Shown: in pieces, positions 50,509 to 59,865 of the stretch
Layout of the letters: the number at the start of each line of letters is the position of its first letter
Numbering within the stretch: position 1 is the stretch's first letter
Source of the DNA: Actinomycetospora corticicola
Lineage (GTDB): Bacteria > Actinomycetota > Actinomycetes > Mycobacteriales > Pseudonocardiaceae
Assembly (NCBI RefSeq): GCF_013409505.1
Contig: NZ_JACCBN010000001.1
Span: 620,001 to 684,000, forward strand
Reading direction: 5' to 3'
Length of the DNA: 64,000 nt
Position numbers and translations under genes: made by a program
Notes under the pieces: model-generated
Told to the model about the DNA's origin: nothing
What the model saw: the letters and a program-made list of their open reading frames with translations, nothing else
The model's database searches: none

Positions 50509-51864
50509 GTGTTCGCGCGGCGGGTCATGGTGGTGGGGACGGGCTACGTCGGGCTGACGACGGGGGCGTGTCTGGCGTCGTTGGGTCACGAGGTGGTGTG
50601 CGCGGACATCGACGCGGCCAAGGTGGAGCGGCTGCGTCGGGGTGTGGTGGACATCGTGGAGCCGGATCTGGCGGAGCTGGTCTCCGAGCAGACCTCGGCG
50701 GGGCGGTTGTCGTTCGTGGTCGGCGCGGGGGCGGCGCTGGGCTCGTTCGAGGACGGTCGGCCGGCGGAGGTGCTGTTCCTGTGTGTCCCGACGCCGATGG
50801 GCGCGGGTGGGGTGGCGGATCTGCGCGCGGTGGAGTCGGTGATCGAGGAGGTCGGCGCCGAGCTGGCGGCGGGCACCGTGGTGGTGAACAAGTCGACGGT
50901 GCCGGTGGGCACGGCGGCGCGGACCGCGGAGCTGCTCGAGCGCACCGACGTGGCGGTGGTGTCGAACCCGGAGTTCCTGCGGGAGGGTTCGGCGGTCAAG
51001 GACTTCCTCGGGCCGGACCGGATCGTGGTGGGGTCGGACAACCAGGACGCCGCGGAGCGGGTGGCCGCTCTGTACGCGCGTCTGGGTGCGCCGACGGTGC
51101 TGACCGATGCGGCGTCGGCGGAGTTGATGAAGTACGCGGCGAACTGCTTCCTGGCGATGAAGCTGTCGTACGTGAACGCGATGGCCGAGCTGTGCGAGCG
51201 GGTCGGGGCGGACATCTCGGATGTGACCGAGGGGATCGGCTACGACCGGCGGATCGGGCAGGCGTTCCTGTCGCCGGGCCCGGGTTGGGGTGGGTCGTGC
51301 CTGCCGAAGGACACCCACGCGCTGTTGCAGGTGGCGGACTCGGCGGACTTCGAGTTCCGGTTGCTGCGCGCGACGATCGACACGAACACCCGTCAGCGGC
51401 AGCGCATCGTGGACAAGGTGCGTCTGGCGGTGACCGGGAAGCGGACGGGGTCGCTGTCGCGGGTGCGGCTGGCGCTGCTGGGGCTGACGTTCAAGGCCGG
51501 TACCGACGACCTGCGGGACTCCCCGGCGTTGGCGATCGCGGCGCTGCTGCGTCAGGCCGGCGCGGAGCTGGTGGGGTTCGACCCGGCGTTCGTGGAGGGC
51601 AAGGACGGCGCGGCGCCGCCGACCGAGATCGACGGGGTGCCGTTGGCGGCGGACGCGGTGTCCGCGGCGCAGGGCGCGGAGGCGGTGCTGGTGCTGACCG
51701 AGTGGCCGATGTTCCGGACGCTGGACTGGTCGGTGATCGCGTCGGCGGTGAAGCGCCCGATCGTGATCGACACCCGCAACATCGTCGACCCGGCCACCCT
51801 GCGCCGGGCCGGCCTCACCGCCGTCGGCCTCGGACGCCGCGGCGTCACCAGCATCGAGGAGTAG
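50509..51864 (+). CDS. ugd: UDP-glucose 6-dehydrogenase
   Basis: 451 residues. NAD-binding VMVVGTGYVGLTTGACLASL, VVNKSTVPVGTA, NPEFLREGSAVKDF, the catalytic Cys in PGWGGSCLPKDTHAL, and the C-terminal LGLTFKAGTDDLRDSPAL. It makes UDP-glucuronate, a building block for acidic EPS. The GTG at 50509 is 6 nt after GGGGGG. Codons end in G far more often than in its neighbours, which prefer C, so it may have a separate history. Confidence 0.93.
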   Translation: MFARRVMVVGTGYVGLTTGACLASLGHEVVCADIDAAKVERLRRGVVDIVEPDLAELVSEQTSAGRLSFVVGAGAALGSFEDGRPAEVLFLCVPTPMGAGGVADLRAVESVIEEVGAELAAGTVVVNKSTVPVGTAARTAELLERTDVAVVSNPEFLREGSAVKDFLGPDRIVVGSDNQDAAERVAALYARLGAPTVLTDAASAELMKYAANCFLAMKLSYVNAMAELCERVGADISDVTEGIGYDRRIGQAFLSPGPGWGGSCLPKDTHALLQVADSADFEFRLLRATIDTNTRQRQRIVDKVRLAVTGKRTGSLSRVRLALLGLTFKAGTDDLRDSPALAIAALLRQAGAELVGFDPAFVEGKDGAAPPTEIDGVPLAADAVSAAQGAEAVLVLTEWPMFRTLDWSVIASAVKRPIVIDTRNIVDPATLRRAGLTAVGLGRRGVTSIEE

Positions 51865-51873
51865 CTAAGGTTT

Positions 51874-51894
51874 CGCTTCGGCAAACGAGAAGCG
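51874..51894 (+). terminator. Possible hairpin after ugd
   Basis: CGCTTC (51874-51879) pairs with GAAGCG (51889-51894) across a 9-nt loop, 10 nt after the stop. The stem is short, so the call is tentative; it could also attenuate read-through into the next gene. Confidence 0.4.
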
Positions 51895-51930
51895 TAGTCG
51901 GGGACTTGAAAGGGCTGAGCAGCGACACAT

Positions 51931-53397
51931 ATGACAATCTCGGAGATCATCGGAGTGTTGCGCTCGCGGTGGCGCGTAACTCTGTGCGTTGCCCTAATTG
52001 GCATACTGACGGGCCTGCTCACCTACCTCCTCACCCCGTCGAGCTATACCGCGGTAGCCACACTCTACGTGAACGCAACTGTCACGAATAGCCCGAACAA
52101 TGCATACCAAGGAGCACAGCTCTCCGCGCAGCGGGTAGCTTCCTACACCGAGTTAGCGACTAGCACCCGTGTGTCGCGCCAAGTTGTCCAAGACTTGGGC
52201 CTACCGCAAACGCCAGAAGCTTTGAGTCGACAGCTCAGCGCCTCCTCTCCATCCGGCTCCGTCGTAATCACCCTTAGCGCGCGGGACGCTCTGCCAGACG
52301 CGGCAGTCGCTATAGTCAACGATACGGCGAACGTTTTTACCAACCTCGTAAACGAGCTGGAGCGACCGGACAGCAGCCTGGCCGTACAAGCGGTCGACGT
52401 ACGTGTCGTTGAGCCCGCCATCACGGCCTCCGTGACGTCGCTAGGGCTGCGATCGGCGTTGCTTTACGGAGCAATCTCTGGCATCGCTCTTGGAGTGGGC
52501 GCAGCCTTTCTGTACTCTAGTCTCGACAATCGCATTCGTAGCGCAGGCGCACTCTCCGACGCCACAGAACTGCCGATCCTCGGTTCGATCCCGAAGTCGA
52601 ACCAGCCTCCGTCGAGTGACCTCCTGATGTCCTCTGCAGGTAGCGGGCTACTCGAGAGCTATCGCGCGCTACGCACCAACTTGCAATACATCGAGATTGA
52701 CCGGCCTCCAAGGGTGCTTGTAGTAACAAGCCCTGGTGAAGGAGAAGGGAAAAGCACGACCGCGATTAACACCGCAATTGCGTTGGGCCTCGCCGGTTCG
52801 AGAGTTCTCCTAGTCGATTGCGATCTACGCAGGCCGCAGGTGGCCGACCGTCTTGGCATCAATAATGACGTAGGACTCACTTCTGTGCTCTCTGGGAAGA
52901 CGAGGGCTGACGACGCGACGCAGTCCTGGAATCGAAGTCTCATCCACGTACTTCCTAGCGGTCCGCTTCCGCCGAACCCGAGCGAGCTCCTCGGTTCGCA
53001 ACACATGCACCGAACTATTGCGCACCTCCGATCTACGTACGACTACGTGGTGCTCGACACTCCTCCTGTCATCCCGGTGACGGACGCCGCCGCTCTCGCC
53101 CCGGCCTCCGATGGGGTCCTTCTCGTCGTCGCTAGCGGCAGGACCCGTGTGCCACAAGTCGATGCCAGCAAGAAGACACTTACAGCAGTTGGCTCTCACA
53201 TCCTGGGGTGTGTTCTCAACCTTGCGCCCCAGCAGAGCGGCGAAGGTTCGTATTACGGCCCGCTCGCGGGTGCCGTATCGAAAGAAACCTCAATTTCCCC
53301 TCAGGATTTAGTCAGCGACGAATCGACTCTTACTATGAAACGCCATGGCGCGACAGGTGAGTCCAGCAGACCACAACCAGGCCCTAGACAGCGCTAG
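51931..53397 (+). CDS. Wzz/BY-kinase polysaccharide co-polymerase, intact P-loop
   Basis: 488 residues. An N-terminal Wzz domain with TM1 (WRVTLCVALIGILTGLLTYL) and TM2 (LLYGAISGIALGVGAAFLYS), then a CpsD-like kinase with Walker A TSPGEGEGKSTTAIN, Walker A' VLLVDCDLRRPQ and Walker B VVLDTPPVIPVTDAA. In contrast to the paralogue at 25908 all nucleotide-binding residues are present. Only one or two tyrosines occur near the C-terminus (GSYYG), a minimal cluster for autophosphorylation. It likely controls EPS chain length. Codon use is much more A/T-rich than upstream; the low-GC island begins about here. Confidence 0.9.
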   Translation: MTISEIIGVLRSRWRVTLCVALIGILTGLLTYLLTPSSYTAVATLYVNATVTNSPNNAYQGAQLSAQRVASYTELATSTRVSRQVVQDLGLPQTPEALSRQLSASSPSGSVVITLSARDALPDAAVAIVNDTANVFTNLVNELERPDSSLAVQAVDVRVVEPAITASVTSLGLRSALLYGAISGIALGVGAAFLYSSLDNRIRSAGALSDATELPILGSIPKSNQPPSSDLLMSSAGSGLLESYRALRTNLQYIEIDRPPRVLVVTSPGEGEGKSTTAINTAIALGLAGSRVLLVDCDLRRPQVADRLGINNDVGLTSVLSGKTRADDATQSWNRSLIHVLPSGPLPPNPSELLGSQHMHRTIAHLRSTYDYVVLDTPPVIPVTDAAALAPASDGVLLVVASGRTRVPQVDASKKTLTAVGSHILGCVLNLAPQQSGEGSYYGPLAGAVSKETSISPQDLVSDESTLTMKRHGATGESSRPQPGPRQR

Positions 53398-53400
53398 GAA

Positions 53401-54543
53401 ATGAATGCACCTATGTCCCGTAAGAGTAAGCATAGCCCGAGCTCAGTACTTTTTCTAACCTTCGCGCTCTCAGGTGGCGGTGCGCAAGCTGTTTGCAAAG
53501 CGTGGGCTAGTGAGTTCGCCGCACGAGGCCACTCTGTTGTGACTGTCGTTCTTGACGGGGTCACGCAGGAAGATCGAGAGACTCTCGAGGCGTTAGGCGT
53601 GAATGTCATCGACCTTCTCAGAATTGCAGGGAGCTCCCATGTCAAGAGGGTGCAGAAATTTATCGCAATTCTAACCTCGACCAAGGTTCAAACAGTTATA
53701 AGTCTAGAGACATACCCGAACCTCATAGCTTTGCTGGCGGGGTTCTCTCTCAGGCACCGCCGCCCTAGGGTCGTCGTGTCGGAGCATAATCTTCCGTCGC
53801 TACTTCTCAGAGCTGAACGGTTCTCACAACACGTTCAGCTCTTCTTTGCCAAGCGACTGTATAGAAAGAGCGACCACATTATTGCCGTATCCCATGCCGT
53901 CGCCGCGGACCTCCGCGCGGGCTTTGGGATTCGACCGGAGCAGCTGTCTGTGGTGGTGAACCCAGCACTTGCGGCGAACGCCGCTTCGAGTACCTGCGCA
54001 GAGGAACTGCCGAACAGCGTTCGATTGCTCATTCCTGCGCGTCTAGTCAAACAGAAGCGTCCAAACAAGGTGCTCGACGTGGCGAGGGCGTTGTCAACTA
54101 GGACCGACGTCGAGGTGGTTTGGGTTGGAGACTCATCCGACGGGTCGACGATCTCCCCTGACGAGAGCGATCGTTTCTTGGTTCGTCACCTACCTTGGCA
54201 GAGTTCCTGGTGGGAGTACGCAGACAACCACACTGTGGTGCTTCTGGCTTCAGCATACGAGGGACTAGGAAACGTGCTCGTTCAAGCAGCCGAGCGTGGT
54301 GTTAAGACCGTTGTTGGCGCGGCTGCCCTGGGAACCGCAGATGCAGTTTTGCCGGGGATCACTGGTGAGATCGCTGAAAGCGACCTCGACTCGAGCTACG
54401 TGGCAGCGGTCGAGCGGGTGTTATCGGCGAAGACAGGGTCCTTCGTGGAACCATGGCTGCAGCGATTTCGACCTCAAGCTGCTTATAGTTCGATCAATCG
54501 AATTATATCTAGTCTTCCTCCGAATGGCCTCGATCTGAAATGA
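53401..54543 (+). CDS. GT4-family glycosyltransferase
   Basis: 380 residues with GT-B features: LFLTFALSGGGAQAVCKAWA at the start, VVSEHNLPSLLLRAERFSQH, SVVVNPA, LLIPARLVKQKRPNKVLDVA and LASAYEGLGNVLVQAAERGV with the GT4 donor-site Glu. It would use a nucleotide sugar for the lipid-linked EPS intermediate. AGGAA lies almost against the first ATG, so the ATG at 53413 may be the real start. Overlaps the next gene by 4 bp. Low GC. Confidence 0.82.
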   Translation: MNAPMSRKSKHSPSSVLFLTFALSGGGAQAVCKAWASEFAARGHSVVTVVLDGVTQEDRETLEALGVNVIDLLRIAGSSHVKRVQKFIAILTSTKVQTVISLETYPNLIALLAGFSLRHRRPRVVVSEHNLPSLLLRAERFSQHVQLFFAKRLYRKSDHIIAVSHAVAADLRAGFGIRPEQLSVVVNPALAANAASSTCAEELPNSVRLLIPARLVKQKRPNKVLDVARALSTRTDVEVVWVGDSSDGSTISPDESDRFLVRHLPWQSSWWEYADNHTVVLLASAYEGLGNVLVQAAERGVKTVVGAAALGTADAVLPGITGEIAESDLDSSYVAAVERVLSAKTGSFVEPWLQRFRPQAAYSSINRIISSLPPNGLDLK

Positions 54544-55730
54544 AACGAGTTAGGAGGGGCCACGCCATGCGTGGGGGAGCTGACTCTCTGCATCGCGTAG
54601 TGCTTCTTGCCGACGGCCCAATAGGTTCGCGGCAGACTAACTCTGGCGTAGCTATGCAGCTACATACTGCTCTGCTCAAACGTGCAGATGTAGACGTTGT
54701 CGACACAATCGACAGCTCACTGGGCTTCATAGGAAAACTATTTGTGCGGCTAGCTTCATTTCGTCTCCGGCCAAGTAGTTGGGCACGCGAAGTCGGTTGG
54801 GGCCTGTCCAAGCCTTTAACGAGATCAATTAACCGGTCCTTTAGATCGCGCCGGATCCATTGCCGTCCGGGCGTCCTCCAGGTGCACGTAAGGAACTTCT
54901 ACTTTCCCAGCAGGTACCCCTACGCGCCGTTCTTAGATACAACGCTGCGACAGCGGGAGAAGTGGTGGCCAGAACCGGAGCTTAAGCCGCGACACTATCG
55001 CACACTTCAAGCGCTTGAGAAGATATACTTCCGTCGCGCAACGCTTGTGTTCGTCGCTGGCGCCTACTTGACAGAAGAAGTTGTTAGATTCTATGGGGTG
55101 CCGCGAGAGCGAGTAGTCTCAGTGGGGGCTGGACCGGCCTCTCCTGTGGCATCCCTTGCGGCCCCCGAGACCTCTGCGCAGCGTGATCCCCTCCGAGTTC
55201 TCTTCGTCGGCAAAGAGTTCGAAAGAAAAGGCGGACACTTGCTTGTTGGAGCCGTCTCCCATCTCCGTGATCTCGGATGTTCAATTGAACTCCATATGGT
55301 CGGCTGCGAAGTTCCGGAGCTGATGAAGGCGGACTTCATAGTCGAACATGGTCACATATCCGATGTGGAACAGCTTAGCATCCTTTATTCCGCGAGCGAC
55401 ATCTTCTGTCTGCCGGCGCTGTTTGAACCCTATGGTCTTGTGATTCTGGAAGCGATGGCTCATGGCCTTCCACTGGTTACCTCAGACTTCGGAGCACTCC
55501 CCGCGCTCGTCCGAGAAAATGATGCAGGGATCGTCGTGAAGGCCGGGTCTGTGGACGATTTAACTGCTGCCCTCTACCAACTAGCTAAGAATCCACCTGA
55601 GCGAGAACGTCAAGCAGAGAACTCGCGCCGAGCCGCGTCAAACTACACTTGGGACCTAGTCGCTGACGAAATGGTTAATGCGATAGATACATTGAGCAAG
55701 TTCAACGTGTCCACTGGGCCAAAAATATGA
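54540..55730 (+). CDS. GT4-family glycosyltransferase
   Basis: 396 residues. Acceptor domain with VVLLADGPIGSRQTNSGVAM; donor domain with VLFVGKEFERKGGHLLVGAV, IEHG-like turns and the catalytic PALFEPYGLVILEAMAHGLP (E-x7-E pattern) followed by LVTSDFGALPALV. A standard GT4 retaining enzyme. Start and stop both overlap neighbours (ATGA), so it is part of one translationally coupled EPS operon. The sugar specificity is unknown. Confidence 0.86.
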   Translation: MKRVRRGHAMRGGADSLHRVVLLADGPIGSRQTNSGVAMQLHTALLKRADVDVVDTIDSSLGFIGKLFVRLASFRLRPSSWAREVGWGLSKPLTRSINRSFRSRRIHCRPGVLQVHVRNFYFPSRYPYAPFLDTTLRQREKWWPEPELKPRHYRTLQALEKIYFRRATLVFVAGAYLTEEVVRFYGVPRERVVSVGAGPASPVASLAAPETSAQRDPLRVLFVGKEFERKGGHLLVGAVSHLRDLGCSIELHMVGCEVPELMKADFIVEHGHISDVEQLSILYSASDIFCLPALFEPYGLVILEAMAHGLPLVTSDFGALPALVRENDAGIVVKAGSVDDLTAALYQLAKNPPERERQAENSRRAASNYTWDLVADEMVNAIDTLSKFNVSTGPKI

Positions 55731-56932
55731 AATGGCAATTAGCGCTCCTTACCGGTGGGCGAACGTTTGCTAGCCTGGTACAGGCCGTAATCGTCGTACT
55801 AATGGCACGTTTGCTGCCTGTAGGTGAGTTCGGCGAACTCAATACGGTGCTGGGAGTAGGCGTCGTAATCGCAGGTGCGGGCGATTTCGGAGTTTCGACC
55901 CTGCTAGCAAAAGCAAGAGCTCGTCACGAGAACTCACTGGTTATGGGTTGTATTGTTTTTAACAGAGCATCTAGCTTGTTCATTGCAACAGCTTTCGCCG
56001 GCACCCTAGTAATTATTGAAGGCTTCTCCTTCGCGGGCTTCGCTTTCGCTTTCTTAGCTGTCGCACTGGCGATCGACAAGAATGTCGACTGCCTGCTCAG
56101 TATTCCCATAGCTGACGGAGACCGCTCGACGGCGCCCATATCCATCGCTCTCCGACGCACCGCCACGCTTATTGCATTCCTCACTTTTCTTGCGCTTGAA
56201 ACTCCTGCGCTATGGAGCTACTCATTGAGCTATTTGCTCGGCTCCCTCTTCGGGCAGGTACACATACAGATGTTCTTGAGGGACAAGCTGTCGCCTATTT
56301 GCGAAAAGGTGAAGCTAATTGCGACCACTCGTTCCGCCTTCCCATACTTCGTATCGAACTTTACTGGACAGATCCGTCTACTTGATACTCCGCTAGTTTC
56401 AAGCGTCGCAGGTGTAGTGCAGGCAGGGCTATATTCTGGCGCCACAAAGATTGTTCAGCCTTTTAGCCTCATCCCCGGTGTCGTTACCACTGTAATTATG
56501 CCACATTCAGCTAGACTTTCCCCAGACCGCGCACGTGTGCTGAGCCGTAAGTTGGTCGCATTAGCTATCTTATTTCTAGCGCTGATGGCCATCCCTACTA
56601 TTTTCAGCGCTGATATAATTTCGCTGATTCTCGGCGAACAGTTTCAAGCTGCTTCTGCAGCCTTGGGGTGGACGCTCTTGGGATTGGCTTTCGTAAGTTT
56701 GTCCTCCCCGCTGGGGTCAGTTCTACAGTCTCAGGGGCATGAACGCTTAGTTGCGAAGAATGGCTTCTTTTTTGCAATCGCAAATCTGGTAGGCGTTCTC
56801 CTAGGTTCGTGGGCGTCCGGCGCGCAAGGTGCGGCGGCGGCGATCGCCTTGGTCTTCTTCATAAAGAGCACGACTCTTGTATATTTTATTGAGAATCGCG
56901 TCAGAGGAGATATCCTCAAGGTAACGGGGTGA
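55727..56932 (+). CDS. Polysaccharide flippase (Wzx/MATE-like)
   Basis: 401 residues with about 10-12 membrane helices, for example ASLVQAVIVVLMARLLPVGE near the start and AILFLALMAIPTIFSADIIS later. The start, GEFGELNTVLGVGVVIAGAG, is typical of RfbX-like flippases. It would move lipid-linked repeat units across the membrane. Unlike the flippase at 29008, there is no fused transferase. Very A/T-rich for this genome (about 47 percent GC in one 60-bp line counted by eye at 56581). Confidence 0.85.
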   Translation: MKWQLALLTGGRTFASLVQAVIVVLMARLLPVGEFGELNTVLGVGVVIAGAGDFGVSTLLAKARARHENSLVMGCIVFNRASSLFIATAFAGTLVIIEGFSFAGFAFAFLAVALAIDKNVDCLLSIPIADGDRSTAPISIALRRTATLIAFLTFLALETPALWSYSLSYLLGSLFGQVHIQMFLRDKLSPICEKVKLIATTRSAFPYFVSNFTGQIRLLDTPLVSSVAGVVQAGLYSGATKIVQPFSLIPGVVTTVIMPHSARLSPDRARVLSRKLVALAILFLALMAIPTIFSADIISLILGEQFQAASAALGWTLLGLAFVSLSSPLGSVLQSQGHERLVAKNGFFFAIANLVGVLLGSWASGAQGAAAAIALVFFIKSTTLVYFIENRVRGDILKVTG

Positions 56933-56936
56933 CGTC

Positions 56937-57980
56937 ATGAAACCGCTAACGGCTCTTCACATCGGGCCCGATCATACCTCGCAAGGCGGCATGGCTTCAG
57001 TCATCGCTGACATTTGCGAACACAAATCCGACACACTGACATGTCAATCGTACGCCACTTGGCGACCGAGTAGCCCCTTGTGGTCAGCAGTCCGCTGTTT
57101 GAAGCTAATCATTGCGCTTTCCGCGCGCCGAATGAGCGCGGACGTTGTGCATGTGCATTTGTCCGAGGGCGGCAGCTTCATTCGGGAGGGTCTCGCAGTC
57201 TCATTAGCTTGTATGTTGCGACGTATTCCGGTCGTGGCAACGCTCCATGGAGCGAACTTCGCTCAGTTCACGCAGCGCCATCCTCGCCTTGCTCGCTTCA
57301 CGCTAGGCCTATGCGCTGGGATCGTATGTCTCGGACCGGAGTCTGCAAAGTTGGCCGAGGAACTCGCGCCCCGCGCGAAGGTTGTGATCCTGCTTAACCC
57401 TGTACGTCTCCACACAACGCCTGGAGGCCGGGCGTGCCCTCCGCACGTCCTATTCGCTGGTGAAGTTGGTCAACGAAAAGGCATAGACCGCCTCTTGTCC
57501 GCGTGGCCAGACGTCCTAAAGTTGGAGCAACGGGCGCAGCTCCTCGTATGTGGACCGATGGCGAAGGATTTCGGCGACCTAGGAGAGCGGGCGGGTGTGC
57601 ACTACTTGGGCAAGTTGGATCGGGCCCACGTTCTTTCGCTGTACAACTCCGTGGCCGTAACGTGCCTGCCTAGTCGGCTTGAAGTACTACCTATGACGGT
57701 CCTAGAATCTCTTGCAGCGGGAGTTCCTGTGGTCTGTTCCGACGCTGGTGAGATGGCATTCTTCCACGATTGCCCAGCTGCTACCGTAATCCAACAGAAT
57801 GGAACCACCGAGGATGAGTTCATCGCCGCGCTGACACGTGCCGTGGTGCAGCGTCTCCAGGAGCGGCATTCAATTAATCGGAGTGCGGTGCAAGACTGGA
57901 TAACAACTAGAGCTTCATTATCAACAGTAATAGCTCAACTTGAAGGGTTGTATTTGAGAGTTCGCGAGGCCAATCAATGA
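56937..57980 (+). CDS. GT4-family glycosyltransferase
   Basis: 347 residues. LHIGPDHTSQGGMASVIADI binds in the N-terminal domain, VVHVHLSEGGSFIREGL and VVATLHGANF follow, then HVLFAGEVGQRKGIDRLLSA and the donor site SRLEVLPMTVLESLAAGVPV. A complete GT-B enzyme of the EPS operon. Its stop overlaps the acetyltransferase start. Donor and acceptor not deduced. Confidence 0.85.
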   Translation: MKPLTALHIGPDHTSQGGMASVIADICEHKSDTLTCQSYATWRPSSPLWSAVRCLKLIIALSARRMSADVVHVHLSEGGSFIREGLAVSLACMLRRIPVVATLHGANFAQFTQRHPRLARFTLGLCAGIVCLGPESAKLAEELAPRAKVVILLNPVRLHTTPGGRACPPHVLFAGEVGQRKGIDRLLSAWPDVLKLEQRAQLLVCGPMAKDFGDLGERAGVHYLGKLDRAHVLSLYNSVAVTCLPSRLEVLPMTVLESLAAGVPVVCSDAGEMAFFHDCPAATVIQQNGTTEDEFIAALTRAVVQRLQERHSINRSAVQDWITTRASLSTVIAQLEGLYLRVREANQ

Positions 57981-58573
57981 TTGAAAGTATGGCCGACTTA
58001 CGTTACTATCTTTGTGCAGACCTTGTCGCCCAAGGATACGGTTCGAAATGGCACATGGTTTACCGGTTCACTCGGCGAGTCGCCTACTATCAGCGCCTTC
58101 TTCGGATCTGTGAATATCTGCGCAATTCTTCACCTACTCTTCGTCCTGCATACTTTGTATATCGATTACGGCTGCAGCTGCTCTCCGAGCGATTGGGCTT
58201 CGACATCCCCCTTAACGTCTTCGGTCCTGGACTATCTATCGCCCATCCTGGGTCGATTGTTGTTAACGCTGAAGCACGAGTCGGTTCGGGTTGTCGCATT
58301 CACCACGGTGTGACTATTGGTGCGGTCGGTGGTGGGAGTCCGGTTCTAGAAGACAATGTTTTCATATCGCCGGACGTCGGTATTTATGGCGCGATTAGGG
58401 TGGGTAAGGGGTCAGTACTTGGTCCCAACACCCTAGTTAAAGCGTCTATACCACGTGGTTCAGTAGTATCTGCTAACCCATCCGACCCTCTGAAGCGCCC
58501 CCAGGGTGAATGGGAAAATTCCCACCTCTCTGACTTTCAACAGCATGCTGGTTCTATGCGGGGGGATCGATGA
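57977..58573 (+). CDS. Hexapeptide acetyltransferase, serine acetyltransferase-like, for EPS
   Basis: 198 residues. Helical N-terminus then left-handed beta-helix repeats: FGPGLSIAHPGSIVVNAEAR, VGSGCRIHHGVTIGAVGGGS, LEDNVFISPDVGIYGAIRVG. The His in IHHGVTIG and the adjacent pattern match CysE-type O-acetyltransferases that decorate polysaccharides (colanic acid WcaF-like use is common). Overlaps neighbours at both ends. It probably O-acetylates the repeat unit. Confidence 0.8.
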   Translation: MIESMADLRYYLCADLVAQGYGSKWHMVYRFTRRVAYYQRLLRICEYLRNSSPTLRPAYFVYRLRLQLLSERLGFDIPLNVFGPGLSIAHPGSIVVNAEARVGSGCRIHHGVTIGAVGGGSPVLEDNVFISPDVGIYGAIRVGKGSVLGPNTLVKASIPRGSVVSANPSDPLKRPQGEWENSHLSDFQQHAGSMRGDR

Positions 58574-59865
58574 CACTTATCGGCGTATTATTGCTAACGC
58601 TGCTGGGTCTAGTGAGTACGCGTTTGGCGCCTTCAAAGTTGTTGGTCACGATTGTCATCGTTTTTGCGTTTTTCCCGACCAAGCTAACATTTGCACTCGG
58701 AATGCGCTGGGTATACCCGGGCCTGGTGATCATAGTTATATGGGCTCTGCGGCGAGGCTTCGTATCTTCAACCGAGATGCGGTCCCGGGGCTTCTCCGGC
58801 TGGGTAGCACTCGGGGGGGCAATTTGCACGGTCTACTACTTGTTCTTTGTCCTTATGTCCGAGAATTTTGGAACCGACCACACGGTGTGGGCACTGAGCT
58901 TCGGCGTAGGTGTTCTCTTACCCCTCTTCGTGCGCACCACTGAAGACGACGCTAGAAGTTTCGCGAGCGCTTGGGCCCTTGTGGGCGGCGTGTTGGGGCT
59001 ATTTACGTTGATCGAGAGTATAATAGGTTTTGTGCCTGTCTATGGCAGCATTTACTCTATTCTAGGGATCGAATCTATCCAGCACTGGGATAGCTATCGC
59101 GCTGAGGGTACATTCGGCCACCCTCTCTACGCGGGCACTTTTCTAGGTGTTGGGGCGCTTGCGGCCCTAATGCTATGGATGCGGAACAAGCGTCCGATAT
59201 TCTTGGGAGCTGCGGCGGCGTCGGCGGTGGGAATGGCTAGCACCGTTTCCCGCGGCGCTTTCGTCGCCCTTGGCGTCGGCCTTGTCCTTGCTTTCGTATT
59301 GACGCTGGGGGCAAGAAGGACCCGGATGCCCGCCAACATCGCGGCCTGGATGCTCTTTCTAACGAGTTTGAGCATAGCGGTTTTGTCGGGTTCCTTGCTG
59401 GACAGATTGAACAGTTCTGACGCTGAGAGTTCCGATGTTGTTAGGCAAGGCGTATATACGGCCGCGATGGAGGTCGTGGCTGATAGCGGAGGGATGCCAA
59501 ACGGGCTGGGAACCTCTGGCGAGGCTATTGCGAAATACAATCCGCAAGGGTTTCCGTTAGAAAGTGCTTTCTGGCAACTCATGGTTGGCTTCGGGGTCTA
59601 CGGCACGATCGTCTTTCTGGCCGTCGTCCTTGCTGCAATCTTAGTGGCAATCAGGCGAGAGACTGGCTTCTTTATTGCACCGATGTTGGTTTGCTTTTGC
59701 CTTTCAGTTTCTTCGTACAACATGCTTGATGAGCTCAGGACATTCCATCCACTCCTCGGACTTCTCGTCGCGATGTGCCTAACCGGTGCTCCTCGGAGAG
59801 CGCCACAAGTTCGGGTTCCTAACAGCGTCGGGCGTGCGCCCAGGGCGCAGGCGGTAGTGTCCTGA
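58570..59865 (+). CDS. O-antigen polymerase-like membrane protein (Wzy)
   Basis: 431 residues with about 10-12 helices and a large periplasmic loop containing LESIIGFVPVYGSIYSIL-like and YRAEGTFGHPLYAGTFLGVG segments, the latter typical of Wzy/WaaL proteins. It should polymerise repeat units exported by the flippase at 55727. Start overlaps the acetyltransferase stop and its stop overlaps the next start. Confidence 0.8.
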   Translation: MTLIGVLLLTLLGLVSTRLAPSKLLVTIVIVFAFFPTKLTFALGMRWVYPGLVIIVIWALRRGFVSSTEMRSRGFSGWVALGGAICTVYYLFFVLMSENFGTDHTVWALSFGVGVLLPLFVRTTEDDARSFASAWALVGGVLGLFTLIESIIGFVPVYGSIYSILGIESIQHWDSYRAEGTFGHPLYAGTFLGVGALAALMLWMRNKRPIFLGAAAASAVGMASTVSRGAFVALGVGLVLAFVLTLGARRTRMPANIAAWMLFLTSLSIAVLSGSLLDRLNSSDAESSDVVRQGVYTAAMEVVADSGGMPNGLGTSGEAIAKYNPQGFPLESAFWQLMVGFGVYGTIVFLAVVLAAILVAIRRETGFFIAPMLVCFCLSVSSYNMLDELRTFHPLLGLLVAMCLTGAPRRAPQVRVPNSVGRAPRAQAVVS

